A DNA stretch of 23,482 bases from an uncultured Eggerthellaceae bacterium (GTDB taxonomy: Bacteria > Actinomycetota > Coriobacteriia > Coriobacteriales > Eggerthellaceae). The notes beneath the pieces are model-generated. The model did no database searches and had not been told where the DNA came from. It saw only the letters and a list, made by a program, of their open reading frames with translations. The stretch is from assembly GCA_947565915.1 (NCBI GenBank), contig CANOHY010000029.1, positions 1-23,482 of the forward strand, written 5' to 3'. The position numbers and the translations under genes were made by a program. Positions 8,512 through 16,533 of this stretch are shown here, one piece after another; position 1 is the stretch's first letter, and the number at the start of each line of letters is the position of its first letter.

Positions 8512-9681
8512 CTACAAGAAATAACCGAGGATCACGGCCGGCGTCATGCCCAAAACGGCCACCATTAGGATCTCCACTACCAAAACGGCAATGTTCAGCA
8601 CCATGCCGAGCACCGCGAACAAGGTTGTGAGCCCGCGGTGCGAGTTGTACAGGTTATGGCGCTTCTCGTCGGCGCCCATGGAAAGCGCGATGATGCAAAG
8701 CGCCAAGCCCAGTGGCGGGAACATGAAAAGAGTGGACAAGAAGCCGATGACGGCGAAGGCGAGCGGCTCGGTGTTTCCCTTCGCATCGATGGGAAGCAGG
8801 AACACGTCCTCCTTCGACTTCTCGGGAGTCTGCGGCGCGAAGAAGGGGCTCTTATCCAGCCCCGAAGTGTCGGGAACAAGCGACGAAGTTGAAGAGATGA
8901 CCGGGCGCGACGGCTCGGGAATCGGCAGGGGCTCGGGAGTCGATTCGATGATCTCCGTCTCGACGTAAGTCTGCTCGGTTTGGTATCCAGATTCCGAATA
9001 GAGGGAGCCCGAACCCGCGGATTCAAATGGCAGCTCGTCGTAGGCCATGGATTGCGCGGCATCATAGGAACCGGTAAGCACCGGTTCCCCCAAAGAACCG
9101 AGCTGAAGCGGCTCAATGGGCTCGATCACCGGTTGAAGCGCTGCCCCGGCCGTCGACTGTGCGGCATTCGATGCACCAGCTTGCGGATAGGAAACCGTGG
9201 CCATGGTTGGCTCGGGATTAGGCATGGGCACCGGCTCGGGCACCTGGCCGAAGGCAGGCTGCATGCTGGCTTCCTGCATGGCAGGCTGCTGAGGAGCAGG
9301 CACCTGCTGCATGGCTTGCGGCATCTGCTGCACTTGAGGTGCCACTTGCTGCATCAAAGGTTGCGGATTGGCTTGCAGCATCTGCCCCTGGGACGCGAAT
9401 TGCGGCTGCATCTGGAGTTGCTGAGGTTGTTGAAACTGAGCAGGAGCAGGTGCGGCTGCGTAGTTCTGAGCCTGAGCATCGAAAGAGACAGTTGGCGCAG
9501 AAGAGGCAGGCACATAGCCTGGCTGCTGGAATGCAGCTGGCGCGCTTGCCGCCATTGGGTCAGGCGGAACCGCGCACCGCGTTTGGCAGCGCGGGCACAC
9601 CACCTGCTCAGGCCGCACGGGAAACGTGGACAAGTCCATGTTCACCCCACAGCCCGGACACCGGATGAGATTTGCCGCCAT
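8512..9681 (-). CDS. Zinc-ribbon membrane protein with a long Gln/Met/Pro-rich linker
   Basis: The 389-residue product starts with a zinc ribbon (CPGC at 8-11, CPRC at 29-32). A disordered stretch follows to about residue 300, very rich in Gln, Met, Ala and Pro at first and in Glu, Ser and Pro later. The end holds membrane helices at about 306-335 and 350-385, the first pair resembling DUF4190-type small membrane domains. The ATG at 9681 was chosen over one at 9738 because it begins at MAANLIRCPGCG, is preceded by AGAAGG, and lies about 24 bases after the predicted transcription start; the upstream ATG would precede the -10 box. The ribbon should face the cytoplasm. The function is unknown. 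It is the first gene of the cassette inserted in the S10 operon. Confidence 0.82.
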   Translation of the reverse strand: MAANLIRCPGCGVNMDLSTFPVRPEQVVCPRCQTRCAVPPDPMAASAPAAFQQPGYVPASSAPTVSFDAQAQNYAAAPAPAQFQQPQQLQMQPQFASQGQMLQANPQPLMQQVAPQVQQMPQAMQQVPAPQQPAMQEASMQPAFGQVPEPVPMPNPEPTMATVSYPQAGASNAAQSTAGAALQPVIEPIEPLQLGSLGEPVLTGSYDAAQSMAYDELPFESAGSGSLYSESGYQTEQTYVETEIIESTPEPLPIPEPSRPVISSTSSLVPDTSGLDKSPFFAPQTPEKSKEDVFLLPIDAKGNTEPLAFAVIGFLSTLFMFPPLGLALCIIALSMGADEKRHNLYNSHRGLTTLFAVLGMVLNIAVLVVEILMVAVLGMTPAVILGYFL

Positions 9682-9711
9682 ACGCCTTCTCTCTCTTGAT
9701 TGCAACGCCTC

Positions 9712-9740
9712 ATTATAAAGCAGATTGAGGCTGGTCACAA
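9712..9740 (-). promoter_or_regulatory. Promoter of the envelope gene cassette
   Basis: On the minus strand TTGTGA (9735-9740) is followed by a 17-base spacer and a perfect TATAAT (9712-9717). Transcription would start near 9704, giving a leader of about 24 bases to the zinc-ribbon ATG at 9681. The -35 box shares two bases with the T-tract of the rplW terminator, so one operon ends and the next begins with almost no space between them. Confidence 0.8.
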
Positions 9741-9770
9741 AAAAGCCCCTTGCCTGTTGGCAAAGGGCTT
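9739..9770 (-). terminator. Rho-independent terminator closing the str/S10 operon after rplW
   Basis: On the minus strand AAGCCCTTTGCC and GGCAAGGGGCTT form a 12-bp stem with one G·T pair around a four-base AACA loop. The TT ending the stem starts an unbroken run of six T. It lies 65 bases past the rplW stop. It is a textbook intrinsic terminator and shows that rplW is the last gene of this transcription unit. Confidence 0.9.
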
Positions 9771-9835
9771 GTTCTTCGTTGCGCTCCCGAAGGCGAATGC
9801 AGCGCCTTGCGCCTTCGCGCTTCGGAAGATGCCGA

Positions 9836-10120
9836 CTACGAGGCGAAGATCTCGATGGTCTGGCCTTCGGCTATGGTCACCATGGCCTTCTTCCACTGGC
9901 GCGTGTAGCCTTGCACCTGGCGCACGCGCTTCTTGCGCGGCTTCACGTTCAGCGTGTTGACCTTGGTCACCTTCACGTCAAAGAGCTCTTCGACGGCCTT
10001 GGCGATCTCGATCTTGTTCGAGTCGCGCGCCACCTCGAAGGTGTACTTGTTCTTCTCGATCATGTCGTAGCTGTGCTCGGTGATGATCGGGCGAATGATG
10101 ATGTCGCGAGCCGTCTTCAT
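9836..10120 (-). CDS. rplW: 50S ribosomal protein L23
   Basis: L23 binds 23S rRNA domain III at the exit of the peptide tunnel and is the docking site for trigger factor and SRP. The 94-residue product has the family pattern: RPIITEHSYDMIEKNKYTF at the N-terminus and WKKAMVTIAEGQ near the end. Glu15 in IITEHS aligns with E. coli Glu18, the residue that contacts trigger factor. The ATG overlaps the rplD stop (TAATG), with GGAGG about 10 bases upstream inside rplD. A longer frame reaching 10552 is only a shadow over rplD. The gene normally next in the operon, rplB, is missing here; a terminator follows instead. Confidence 0.97.
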   Translation of the reverse strand: MKTARDIIIRPIITEHSYDMIEKNKYTFEVARDSNKIEIAKAVEELFDVKVTKVNTLNVKPRKKRVRQVQGYTRQWKKAMVTIAEGQTIEIFAS

Positions 10121-10743
10121 TATGCCATCGCCTCCTCGAGGGTGCGCAGCGCCTCTTCCGTGAAGATGAGGTGCTTGTTGTCCAGAAGCTCGTAGGTGTT
10201 CGCATCCGAGACGGGCACGATGTCCATGGTGGGGATATTGCGGAACGACAGGAACGTGTTCACGTCCTCGTCGCCGATTACCAGCGTGGTGCGTCCTTCG
10301 ATGCCAAGCGCCTTCAGCACGGCGATAGCCTGCTTGGTGCTGGGCTTCTCGAACTCGAGCTTGTCGATTACCGTTAGCTCGCCATCGGCCAGCTTGGCAG
10401 AGAGCGCCGAGCGAATGGCCAGCTTGATCTCCTTCTTGTTCACCTTGAAGGCATAGCTGCGAGGATGCGGTCCGAAAACCACGCCGCCGCCACGCCAATG
10501 CGGTGCGCGAATGGTGCCCTGACGAGCACGACCCGTGCCCTTCTGACGCCACGGCTTCTTGCCGCCGCCGCTCACGTTGCCACGCGTCTTGGTGCTATGC
10601 GTGCCGGCGCGCCATGAGGCACGCTGCATGCGCACCACCTGATGCATGACCGGGATGTTCGGCTCGATGCCGAACACGGAGTCGGCAAGCTCGGCGGTGC
10701 TCGCCTTCTTGCCCTCCGCAGTCTTGATCTCGATAGTTGCCAT
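10120..10743 (-). CDS. rplD: 50S ribosomal protein L4
   Basis: L4 is an early-assembly 23S rRNA-binding protein whose long loop lines the peptide tunnel; in some bacteria it also represses its own operon. The 207-residue product shows the loop region TRGNVSGGGKKPWRQKGTGRAR and the following RGGGVVFGPHPR, both typical of the family. AAGGAG lies 9 bases before the ATG. The stop codon shares one base with the start of rplW, so translation of the two is probably coupled. No E. coli-style S10 leader is seen upstream of rpsJ. Confidence 0.97.
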   Translation of the reverse strand: MATIEIKTAEGKKASTAELADSVFGIEPNIPVMHQVVRMQRASWRAGTHSTKTRGNVSGGGKKPWRQKGTGRARQGTIRAPHWRGGGVVFGPHPRSYAFKVNKKEIKLAIRSALSAKLADGELTVIDKLEFEKPSTKQAIAVLKALGIEGRTTLVIGDEDVNTFLSFRNIPTMDIVPVSDANTYELLDNKHLIFTEEALRTLEEAMA

Positions 10744-10755
10744 CAGCCTTGCTCC

Positions 10756-11394
<639 letters not shown>

Positions 11395-11406
11395 CCTTAG
11401 CACCCC

Positions 11407-11715
11407 TTACAGCTTGATCTCGATGTCGACGCCAGCCGGCAGGTCGAGGCGCATCAGGGAATCCACGGTGTTGGGCGTGGGCTCCAGGATGTCGACGAGG
11501 CGCTTGTGCGTGCGCATCTCGAACTGCTCGCGAGAGTCCTTGTTGATATGCGGCCCGCGGATGACGCAATACAGATTGCGCTCGGTAGGCAGCGGGATAG
11601 GTCCAGAGACCTTGGCACCTGTTTGCTGGGCCGTGTCCACGATGAGCTTCGTGGATTGATCCACGATCTCGTGGTCGTAGCCCTTCAGGCGAATGCGAAT
11701 CTTCTGATTAGCCAC
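11407..11715 (-). CDS. rpsJ: 30S ribosomal protein S10 (GTG start)
   Basis: S10 is a 30S head protein and also the NusE transcription antitermination factor. The 102-residue product is full length (MANQKIRIRLKGYDHEIVDQ; GPIPLPTERNLYCVIRGPH). The start codon is GTG, supported by TTGGAGGAA 5 bases upstream. It follows fusA by only 30 bases. In many bacteria tuf lies between the two and S10 starts a separate operon with its own leader; neither is seen here, so str and S10 genes appear to share one transcript. Confidence 0.97.
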   Translation of the reverse strand: MANQKIRIRLKGYDHEIVDQSTKLIVDTAQQTGAKVSGPIPLPTERNLYCVIRGPHINKDSREQFEMRTHKRLVDILEPTPNTVDSLMRLDLPAGVDIEIKL

Positions 11716-11720
11716 TTTGA

Positions 11721-11727
11721 TTCCTCC
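11721..11727 (-). promoter_or_regulatory. Ribosome-binding site fixing the GTG start of rpsJ
   Basis: The minus strand reads GGAGGAA followed by five bases and then GTG. This strong site at ideal spacing supports the GTG as the true start; no ATG in frame offers a better one. Confidence 0.8.
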
Positions 11728-11745
11728 AATGAACAGGGCGAGCGC

Positions 11746-13863
11746 TTACGCTTTGCCGCCGGCCTTGCTGACGATTTCCTCTTGAACGCTCTTCGGCACC
11801 GGCTCGTACGAGTCGAATTGCATGGTGTACATCGCACGGCCCTGCGTGCCGGAGCGAAGGTCGGTAGCATAGCCGAACATGTTCGACAGCGGCACCTTCG
11901 CGCTGATGGTGGCAGTGTTGCCGCGGGTCTCTTGGCCCACGATCATGCCACGGCGCGAAGGGATGTCGCCCATGACGAAGCCCATGTACTCTTCGGGGGT
12001 CTCGACCTCCACGGACATGACGGGTTCCAAGATAACGGGCTTGCCGCGCTTGAGCGCTTCCTTGATGGCCATCGAGCCTGCCACCTTGAAGGCCGCCTCG
12101 GAGGAGTCCACCTCGTGATAGGAGCCGTCGATCAGCTCGACGCGCACGTCCTCAACGGGGTAACCGGCCAAAACGCCCGATTGCAGCGCTTCCTGGATGC
12201 CCTTGTCCACCGAAGGGATGTATTCCTTGGGCACCACGCCGCCCACGATCTTGTTCTCGAACTTGTAGCCGCTGCCCGGTTCCTCGGGGTACATATTGAT
12301 GACCACGTCGCCGTATTGGCCACGGCCGCCCGACTGGCGCACGAACTTGCCCTGCACGTTCATGGCAGGCTCGGTCGCCTTCTCGCGGTAGGCAACCTGC
12401 GGCTTGCCCACGTTGGCCTCAACCTTGAACTCGCGCAGCAGACGGTCGATGATGATCTCCAAGTGCAGCTCGCCCATGCCAGCGATGATGGTCTGGCCCG
12501 TCTCGGCATTGGTGGACACGCGGAACGTGGGATCTTCCTCGGCCAGCTTCTGAAGCGCAACGGCCATCTTGTCCTGCTCGGCCTTGGTCTTCGGCTCCAC
12601 GGCGATGTCGATAACCGGGTCGGCGAAGTCCATGGACTCCAAGATGACGGGATGGCCCTCGTCGCACAGGGTGTCACCGGTCGAAACATCCTTCAAGCCC
12701 ACCACTGCGACGATGTCGCCAGCAGAGATGCTCTCGATGTCCAAGCGCTGGTTGGCGTGCATCTGCAGGATGCGGCCCACGCGCTCCTTCTTGTCCTTGC
12801 TGGCGTTCTCTACGTAGCTGCCCGAATCCAGGCTGCCGGAGTACACGCGCAGGTAGGTGAGCTTGCCCACGAACGGGTCGGTCATGATCTTGAAGGCCAA
12901 AGCCGCAAACGGCGCCTTCGGATCGGCCGGACGCTCCTCTTCCTGGTCGGTCTTGGGGTTAACGCCCTGGATGGGAGGCACGTCCACCGGAGAGGGCAGG
13001 TAGTCCACCACGGCGTCGAGCATCTCCTGCACGCCCTTGTTCTTGTAGGCCGAGCCCACGAAGACCGGGTTGATCTGGCAAGCGATAACGCCCTTGCGGA
13101 TAGCCGCTTTCAGCTCCTCGACGCTGACCTCTTCTTCCATCAGCACCTTCTCCATGAGGTCGTCGTCGCAATCGGCGGCAGCCTCCAGGAGCTCTTGGCG
13201 GTACTTATCGGCGTCGGCCTTGAACTCGTCGGGGATCTGATCCATCTTCTCGGGATAGGTCATGCCCTTGTCGTCGGCCTTGAAGTCCCATGCGGTCATG
13301 GTGACCAGGTCGATGACGCCCCAGAAGTTGTCCTCGGCTCCCATGGGAACCTGCGCAGCCACAGCATTGGCGCCCAGGCGGTCGCGCATGGTCTGAATGG
13401 CGTGGAAGTAGTCAGCGCCCACGCGGTCGTACTTGTTGATGAAGGCGATGCGCGGAACGCCATAGCGCTCTGCCTGACGCCATACGGTTTCGGACTGAGG
13501 CTGCACGCCTGCAACCGCGTCGAACACTGCCACGGTGCCATCGAGCACGCGCAGCGAGCGCTCCACCTCGGCCGTGAAGTCCACGTGGCCTGGGGTGTCG
13601 ATGATCTGGAAGCGGTATTCCTTTCCGCCTTCCTCACCGCGCGGGTACTTCCAATAGCATGTAGTGGCGGCCGAGGTGATGGTCACGCCGCGCTCTTGCT
13701 CCTGGACCATCCAGTCCATGGTGGCGGCGCCATCGTGCACCTCGCCGATCTTGTGGGACTTGCCCGTGTAATAGAGGATACGCTCGGTCGTGGTCGTCTT
13801 GCCCGCATCGATGTGGGCCATGATGCCGATGTTGCGCGTATCGTGAAGGTCTGTCTTTGCCAT
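11746..13863 (-). CDS. fusA: Elongation factor G
   Basis: EF-G is the translocation GTPase of the ribosome; with ribosome recycling factor it also splits post-termination ribosomes. The 705-residue product has the normal length and all five domains. G1 is AHIDAGKTTTTERIL (about 16-30), G2 lies around RGVTITSAATT, and G3 is DTPGHVDF. G4 reads NKYD where NKMD is usual. The C-terminal part has GGVVPKEYIPSV and the domain V stretch ending in SKAGGKA. AGGAGG, overlapping the rpsG stop, serves the ATG. It follows rpsG by 14 bases and precedes rpsJ by 30, within one operon. Confidence 0.98.
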   Translation of the reverse strand: MAKTDLHDTRNIGIMAHIDAGKTTTTERILYYTGKSHKIGEVHDGAATMDWMVQEQERGVTITSAATTCYWKYPRGEEGGKEYRFQIIDTPGHVDFTAEVERSLRVLDGTVAVFDAVAGVQPQSETVWRQAERYGVPRIAFINKYDRVGADYFHAIQTMRDRLGANAVAAQVPMGAEDNFWGVIDLVTMTAWDFKADDKGMTYPEKMDQIPDEFKADADKYRQELLEAAADCDDDLMEKVLMEEEVSVEELKAAIRKGVIACQINPVFVGSAYKNKGVQEMLDAVVDYLPSPVDVPPIQGVNPKTDQEEERPADPKAPFAALAFKIMTDPFVGKLTYLRVYSGSLDSGSYVENASKDKKERVGRILQMHANQRLDIESISAGDIVAVVGLKDVSTGDTLCDEGHPVILESMDFADPVIDIAVEPKTKAEQDKMAVALQKLAEEDPTFRVSTNAETGQTIIAGMGELHLEIIIDRLLREFKVEANVGKPQVAYREKATEPAMNVQGKFVRQSGGRGQYGDVVINMYPEEPGSGYKFENKIVGGVVPKEYIPSVDKGIQEALQSGVLAGYPVEDVRVELIDGSYHEVDSSEAAFKVAGSMAIKEALKRGKPVILEPVMSVEVETPEEYMGFVMGDIPSRRGMIVGQETRGNTATISAKVPLSNMFGYATDLRSGTQGRAMYTMQFDSYEPVPKSVQEEIVSKAGGKA

Positions 13864-13877
13864 GCTCTGCCTACCTC

Positions 13878-14348
13878 CTAGAAGCGGTAATGCGAGAACG
13901 CACGGTTGGATTCAGCCATCTTGTACAGGTCCTCGCGACGCTTCACGGAAGCACCGGTTCCCTCGGACGCATCGATGAGCTCCTGGGCGAGGCGCTCCTT
14001 CATGGTGTGCTCGCGACGCTTGCGCGAGAAGTCCACGATCCAGCGGATGGCCAGCTGGTTGGCGCGACGGGAGTTGACCTCCATGGGCACCTGGTAGGTG
14101 GCACCACCCACGCGCTTGGGCTTTACCTCCAGCGTGGGGCGCACGTTGTCCATAGCCTTCTTGAAGATGGTCAGGGGGTCTTCGCCCGTCTTCTCGGCCA
14201 CGATGTCGAAGGCGCCGTAGACGATGCTCTCGGCAAGCGACTTCTTGCCATCCAGCAGCACCTTGTTGATGAGCTGGGTGATGAGCCTGTTGTTGTACTT
14301 TGCGTCCGGCTGCACTTCGCGCCGTACTGCTGCTGCTCTACGCGGCAT
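13878..14348 (-). CDS. rpsG: 30S ribosomal protein S7
   Basis: S7 nucleates assembly of the 30S head and lies near the E-site tRNA. The 156-residue product matches the family length, beginning MPRRAAAVRREVQPDAKYNN and containing INKVLLDGKKSLAE and GGATYQVPMEV. AAGGAG sits 5 bases before the ATG. rpsL ends 82 bases upstream; that spacer shows no promoter or terminator I can support. In E. coli S7 represses its own operon by binding this spacer, but I cannot show that here. Confidence 0.98.
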   Translation of the reverse strand: MPRRAAAVRREVQPDAKYNNRLITQLINKVLLDGKKSLAESIVYGAFDIVAEKTGEDPLTIFKKAMDNVRPTLEVKPKRVGGATYQVPMEVNSRRANQLAIRWIVDFSRKRREHTMKERLAQELIDASEGTGASVKRREDLYKMAESNRAFSHYRF

Positions 14349-14430
14349 GTTATCTCCTTACGTTTATGCGCGCTTCGGGATGCCCTTTGCATCCATTAGG
14401 CTCAAACGAGCCCGCGCGACTTACTGCCTA

Positions 14431-14802
14431 TTACTTGGGGCGCTTTGCGCCATAGCGACTGCGGGCCTGCTTGCGGCCATCCACAGCGGCGCAGTCGAGC
14501 GCAGCGCGGATAACCTTGTAGCGCACGCCAGGAAGGTCCTTAACGCGTCCGCCACGGATGAGCACCATGGAGTGCTCCTGCAGGTTGTGGCCAATGCCGG
14601 GGATGTAGGCCGTGACCTCCATGCCGTTGACCAAGCGCACGCGGCAAACCTTGCGAAGAGCCGAGTTCGGCTTCTTGGGGGTGGTGGTGTACACGCGAGT
14701 GCACACGCCACGCTTCTGGGGGTTGCCCTTCAGTGCAGGTGTCTTCGACTTGTCAACCTGCTTCTTGCGGCCCTTGCGGACCAGCTGGTTTATCGTAGGC
14801 AT
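14431..14802 (-). CDS. rpsL: 30S ribosomal protein S12
   Basis: S12 sits at the decoding centre and influences accuracy. The 123-residue product begins MPTINQLVRKGRKK and contains TTTPKKPNSALRKVCRVRL and LIRGGRVKDLPGVRY. The two lysines whose changes give streptomycin resistance in other bacteria (E. coli Lys43 and Lys88) are both present, so nothing here indicates ribosomal streptomycin resistance. AAGGAG lies 6 bases before the ATG. It is the first gene of the merged str/S10 operon and has a leader of about 190 bases from the promoter at 15000-15028. Confidence 0.98.
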   Translation of the reverse strand: MPTINQLVRKGRKKQVDKSKTPALKGNPQKRGVCTRVYTTTPKKPNSALRKVCRVRLVNGMEVTAYIPGIGHNLQEHSMVLIRGGRVKDLPGVRYKVIRAALDCAAVDGRKQARSRYGAKRPK

Positions 14803-14880
14803 TCAATGCTCCTTCATAGCCTTAAGGCAGTTCGCGTCCAAACCGCCTTCGTTCCTGATTGCCCGAAAAGCTGGCTTGCC

Positions 14881-14910
14881 CTTCCGATCCTGCAGCACCA
14901 GGTTCGGAAG
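14881..14910 (-). promoter_or_regulatory. Strong hairpin in the rpsL leader
   Basis: CTTCCGA-T-CCTG, a six-base loop, then CAGG-T-TCGGAAG form an 11-bp stem with one T·T mismatch. It lies about 80 bases upstream of the rpsL start, within the predicted 5' leader. No T-run follows directly. It could be a binding site for an operon-encoded ribosomal protein or an RNA-stability element. The sequence shows the structure but not the ligand. Confidence 0.5.
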
Positions 14911-14999
14911 AGCTTGCCGCTCAGGGCCCTCATACGTCTCGTGTGCGCTCAGCTGATGCGCGCACGAAGCTGCATCTCCATTTGAAGACGCGAAGCGAA

Positions 15000-15028
15000 A
15001 GATTACCGGCGTATATGCCGGTTGTCAA
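15000..15028 (-). promoter_or_regulatory. Promoter of the str/S10 operon with a dyad in the spacer
   Basis: On the minus strand a perfect TTGACA (15023-15028) is followed by a 17-base spacer and TAATCT (15000-15005), a weak -10. The spacer contains the inverted repeat ACCGGC-N6-GCCGGT (15005-15022), covering nearly all the DNA between the boxes and touching the -10. This is the best promoter candidate upstream of rpsL. A repressor or twist-sensing factor could act on the dyad, but none is known from the sequence. Confidence 0.65.
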
Positions 15029-15143
15029 ACGACACGCACCCGGGCGTATCTCTCGCGTTTCACATTTTCCACACATGCACTTCGGGAGGCAAAGGAGGAA
15101 GACAGGGGGAGGTCAGGGTGCGCGCATCGGAAAGCCTGAGCGG

Positions 15144-15175
15144 ACGAGAAGAAAGGTTGCTGTTAAGCAACCCTT
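15144..15175 (-). terminator. Terminator after the pyrophosphatase gene
   Basis: On the minus strand AAGGGTTGC-TTAACA-GCAACCTTT forms a 9-bp stem with one G·T pair, and the tail continues CTTCT. It begins 5 bases after the stop codon of the pyrophosphatase gene. The T-tract is interrupted by C, so it may be less efficient than the rplW terminator. Confidence 0.7.
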
Positions 15176-15180
15176 CACTA

Positions 15181-16533
15181 TTACGCCTCCAGGATGCGGC
15201 CAGCCACTTGCTTCTTGCGCGACAAGATGCCCGGCATCCAGTTTCCACCTTCGGGGTTGCACACAATGCTGTAGGCGTGATTCACCGTGTGCGGGTTGCC
15301 TTCCAGCAAGAACTGCGAGCCCTCGGCCAGGATGTCGGTTGCAAGCAGCAGCACAAACTCGTATCCCTTGCTCTCCAAAAGCTCGCGCATCACGGCGCGG
15401 ATCTCAGCCTCGCGTGCAAGCACGCCCGCCAAGTCAACCGTCTCATGCTGGGAAATCAATATCGTCTTCTCGCCCAGTGCGTATTCCTTGGAATCGGCCG
15501 AGACCAAATCGGCTGCCGACATGGTGCTGTCGGAACCGCGCAGGGCGAACACCTCCATGCCAAAGGCTTCGGGCTCGACGCCCAGAATGCCTGCCAAGTA
15601 AGCAGCAGCGTGGCTATCGGTAGGCGTGGATGTGGGCGATTTCATCACGATGGTGTCGGTCATGATGGCCGAGAGCAGAGCTGCGGCAATGGCTGGTGGC
15701 ACCTCAACGCCAGATGCCTCGCATTCCTGAGCCACTATGGTTGCCGTGGAACCAACGGGCAGGTTCATGAACTTTATGGGGCTCGAGGTGGAGATGTCGC
15801 CCACACGGTGATGATCGACTATCTCGACCACCTCGGCTTCCTGTATGCCGGTTGCAGCCTGAGTTGTCTCGTTGTGGTCCACCAATATCACCTGCCTGCG
15901 CGGACGCACGGCGATATCCGAGCGCGTGACGATGCCGATGGGGCGGCGAGACTCGTCGAGCACCACCGCTTCGCGAAGCGACGACTCCATCAAATCCGCC
16001 GCAGCCTCGTCCAAGCGATCGTCGGGGCGCATCTCCAGCACGTCGGTTTCCATCAAGGTGTCCACGCGCTGGTCGAGCGACTCGATCAGATCAGCCGCAA
16101 CGGCCATCTGCGTAGCCCCTTCTTCCAGCACATCGGTGGCCGCAATGTAGCGCTCGGCGATCATGCGCGTGGTGATAAGCCCCAAATACGTGCCAGCTTC
16201 GTCCACCACCACCAGGGCGCGCACATTGTGGCGCCGCAACAACCGCCCCGCATCCAAAATGCACGCACTGCCTGCGATGCATACGGGATCAGGCGTCATC
16301 ACATCCGACACGCGGGCATAGATGTTATGTATCACCAGCGGGGGCTCGATTCCCCACTTCTCGAAGATGCCCTTCGTTTCGGGAGGCAAGGGGCCCAGGC
16401 GCACGGGAACATAGCTAACATCGATGCCCTGGCGACGTGCGAGCTCGCCTTTCAGCCATGCATAGCCCACTGCCGAGCAGATGGCATCGTTGTCGGGGTT
16501 CCTGTGCCCCATCACCATGATCTGTCGCATCAT
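15181..16533 (-). CDS. ppaC: CBS-domain family II (DHH) manganese-dependent inorganic pyrophosphatase
   Basis: The enzyme hydrolyses pyrophosphate to two phosphates, pulling biosynthetic reactions forward. The 450-residue product has the DHH catalytic domain: GHRNPDNDAI (9-18), DHNE (219-222) and DHH (240-242). The C-terminal DHHA2 domain ends with SRKKQVAGRIL, where the substrate-binding SRKKQ is intact. Two CBS domains (about 72-130 and 157-212) interrupt the DHH domain. No DRTGG domain separates them, unlike some clostridial forms. CBS-type enzymes of this family, including one from Eggerthella lenta, are controlled by adenine nucleotides, so this one probably senses energy state. AGGGAG lies 6 bases before the chosen ATG; ATGs at 16539 and 16530 are nearby alternatives. 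pcrA ends 143 bases upstream. Confidence 0.95.
   Translation of the reverse strand: MMRQIMVMGHRNPDNDAICSAVGYAWLKGELARRQGIDVSYVPVRLGPLPPETKGIFEKWGIEPPLVIHNIYARVSDVMTPDPVCIAGSACILDAGRLLRRHNVRALVVVDEAGTYLGLITTRMIAERYIAATDVLEEGATQMAVAADLIESLDQRVDTLMETDVLEMRPDDRLDEAAADLMESSLREAVVLDESRRPIGIVTRSDIAVRPRRQVILVDHNETTQAATGIQEAEVVEIVDHHRVGDISTSSPIKFMNLPVGSTATIVAQECEASGVEVPPAIAAALLSAIMTDTIVMKSPTSTPTDSHAAAYLAGILGVEPEAFGMEVFALRGSDSTMSAADLVSADSKEYALGEKTILISQHETVDLAGVLAREAEIRAVMRELLESKGYEFVLLLATDILAEGSQFLLEGNPHTVNHAYSIVCNPEGGNWMPGILSRKKQVAGRILEA

Larger units (their letters stand above)
14803..15180 (-). other. 378-base gap between the pyrophosphatase gene and rpsL: terminator, promoter and leader
   Basis: This gap holds no credible gene. 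In transcription order it contains the pyrophosphatase terminator (15144-15175), a purine-rich stretch on the plus strand (15083-15118), the str operon promoter with a dyad in its spacer (15000-15028), and a leader of about 190 bases. The leader contains a strong hairpin (14881-14910) and a perfect 10-base palindrome GCCTTAAGGC (14819-14828), which ends 9 bases before the AAGGAG that serves rpsL. Confidence 0.7.

Noticed and set aside
9836..10552. Longer 238-codon version of the L23 frame
   Set aside because: The extra N-terminal 144 residues only read rplD in another frame. The ATG at 10120 has a good ribosome-binding site and gives normal L23 length.
11506..13881. 791-codon plus-strand open frame
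   Set aside because: Antisense to fusA and the end of rpsJ. The composition (His, Leu, Ala, Gly, Val) is typical of a shadow frame and there is no ribosome-binding site.
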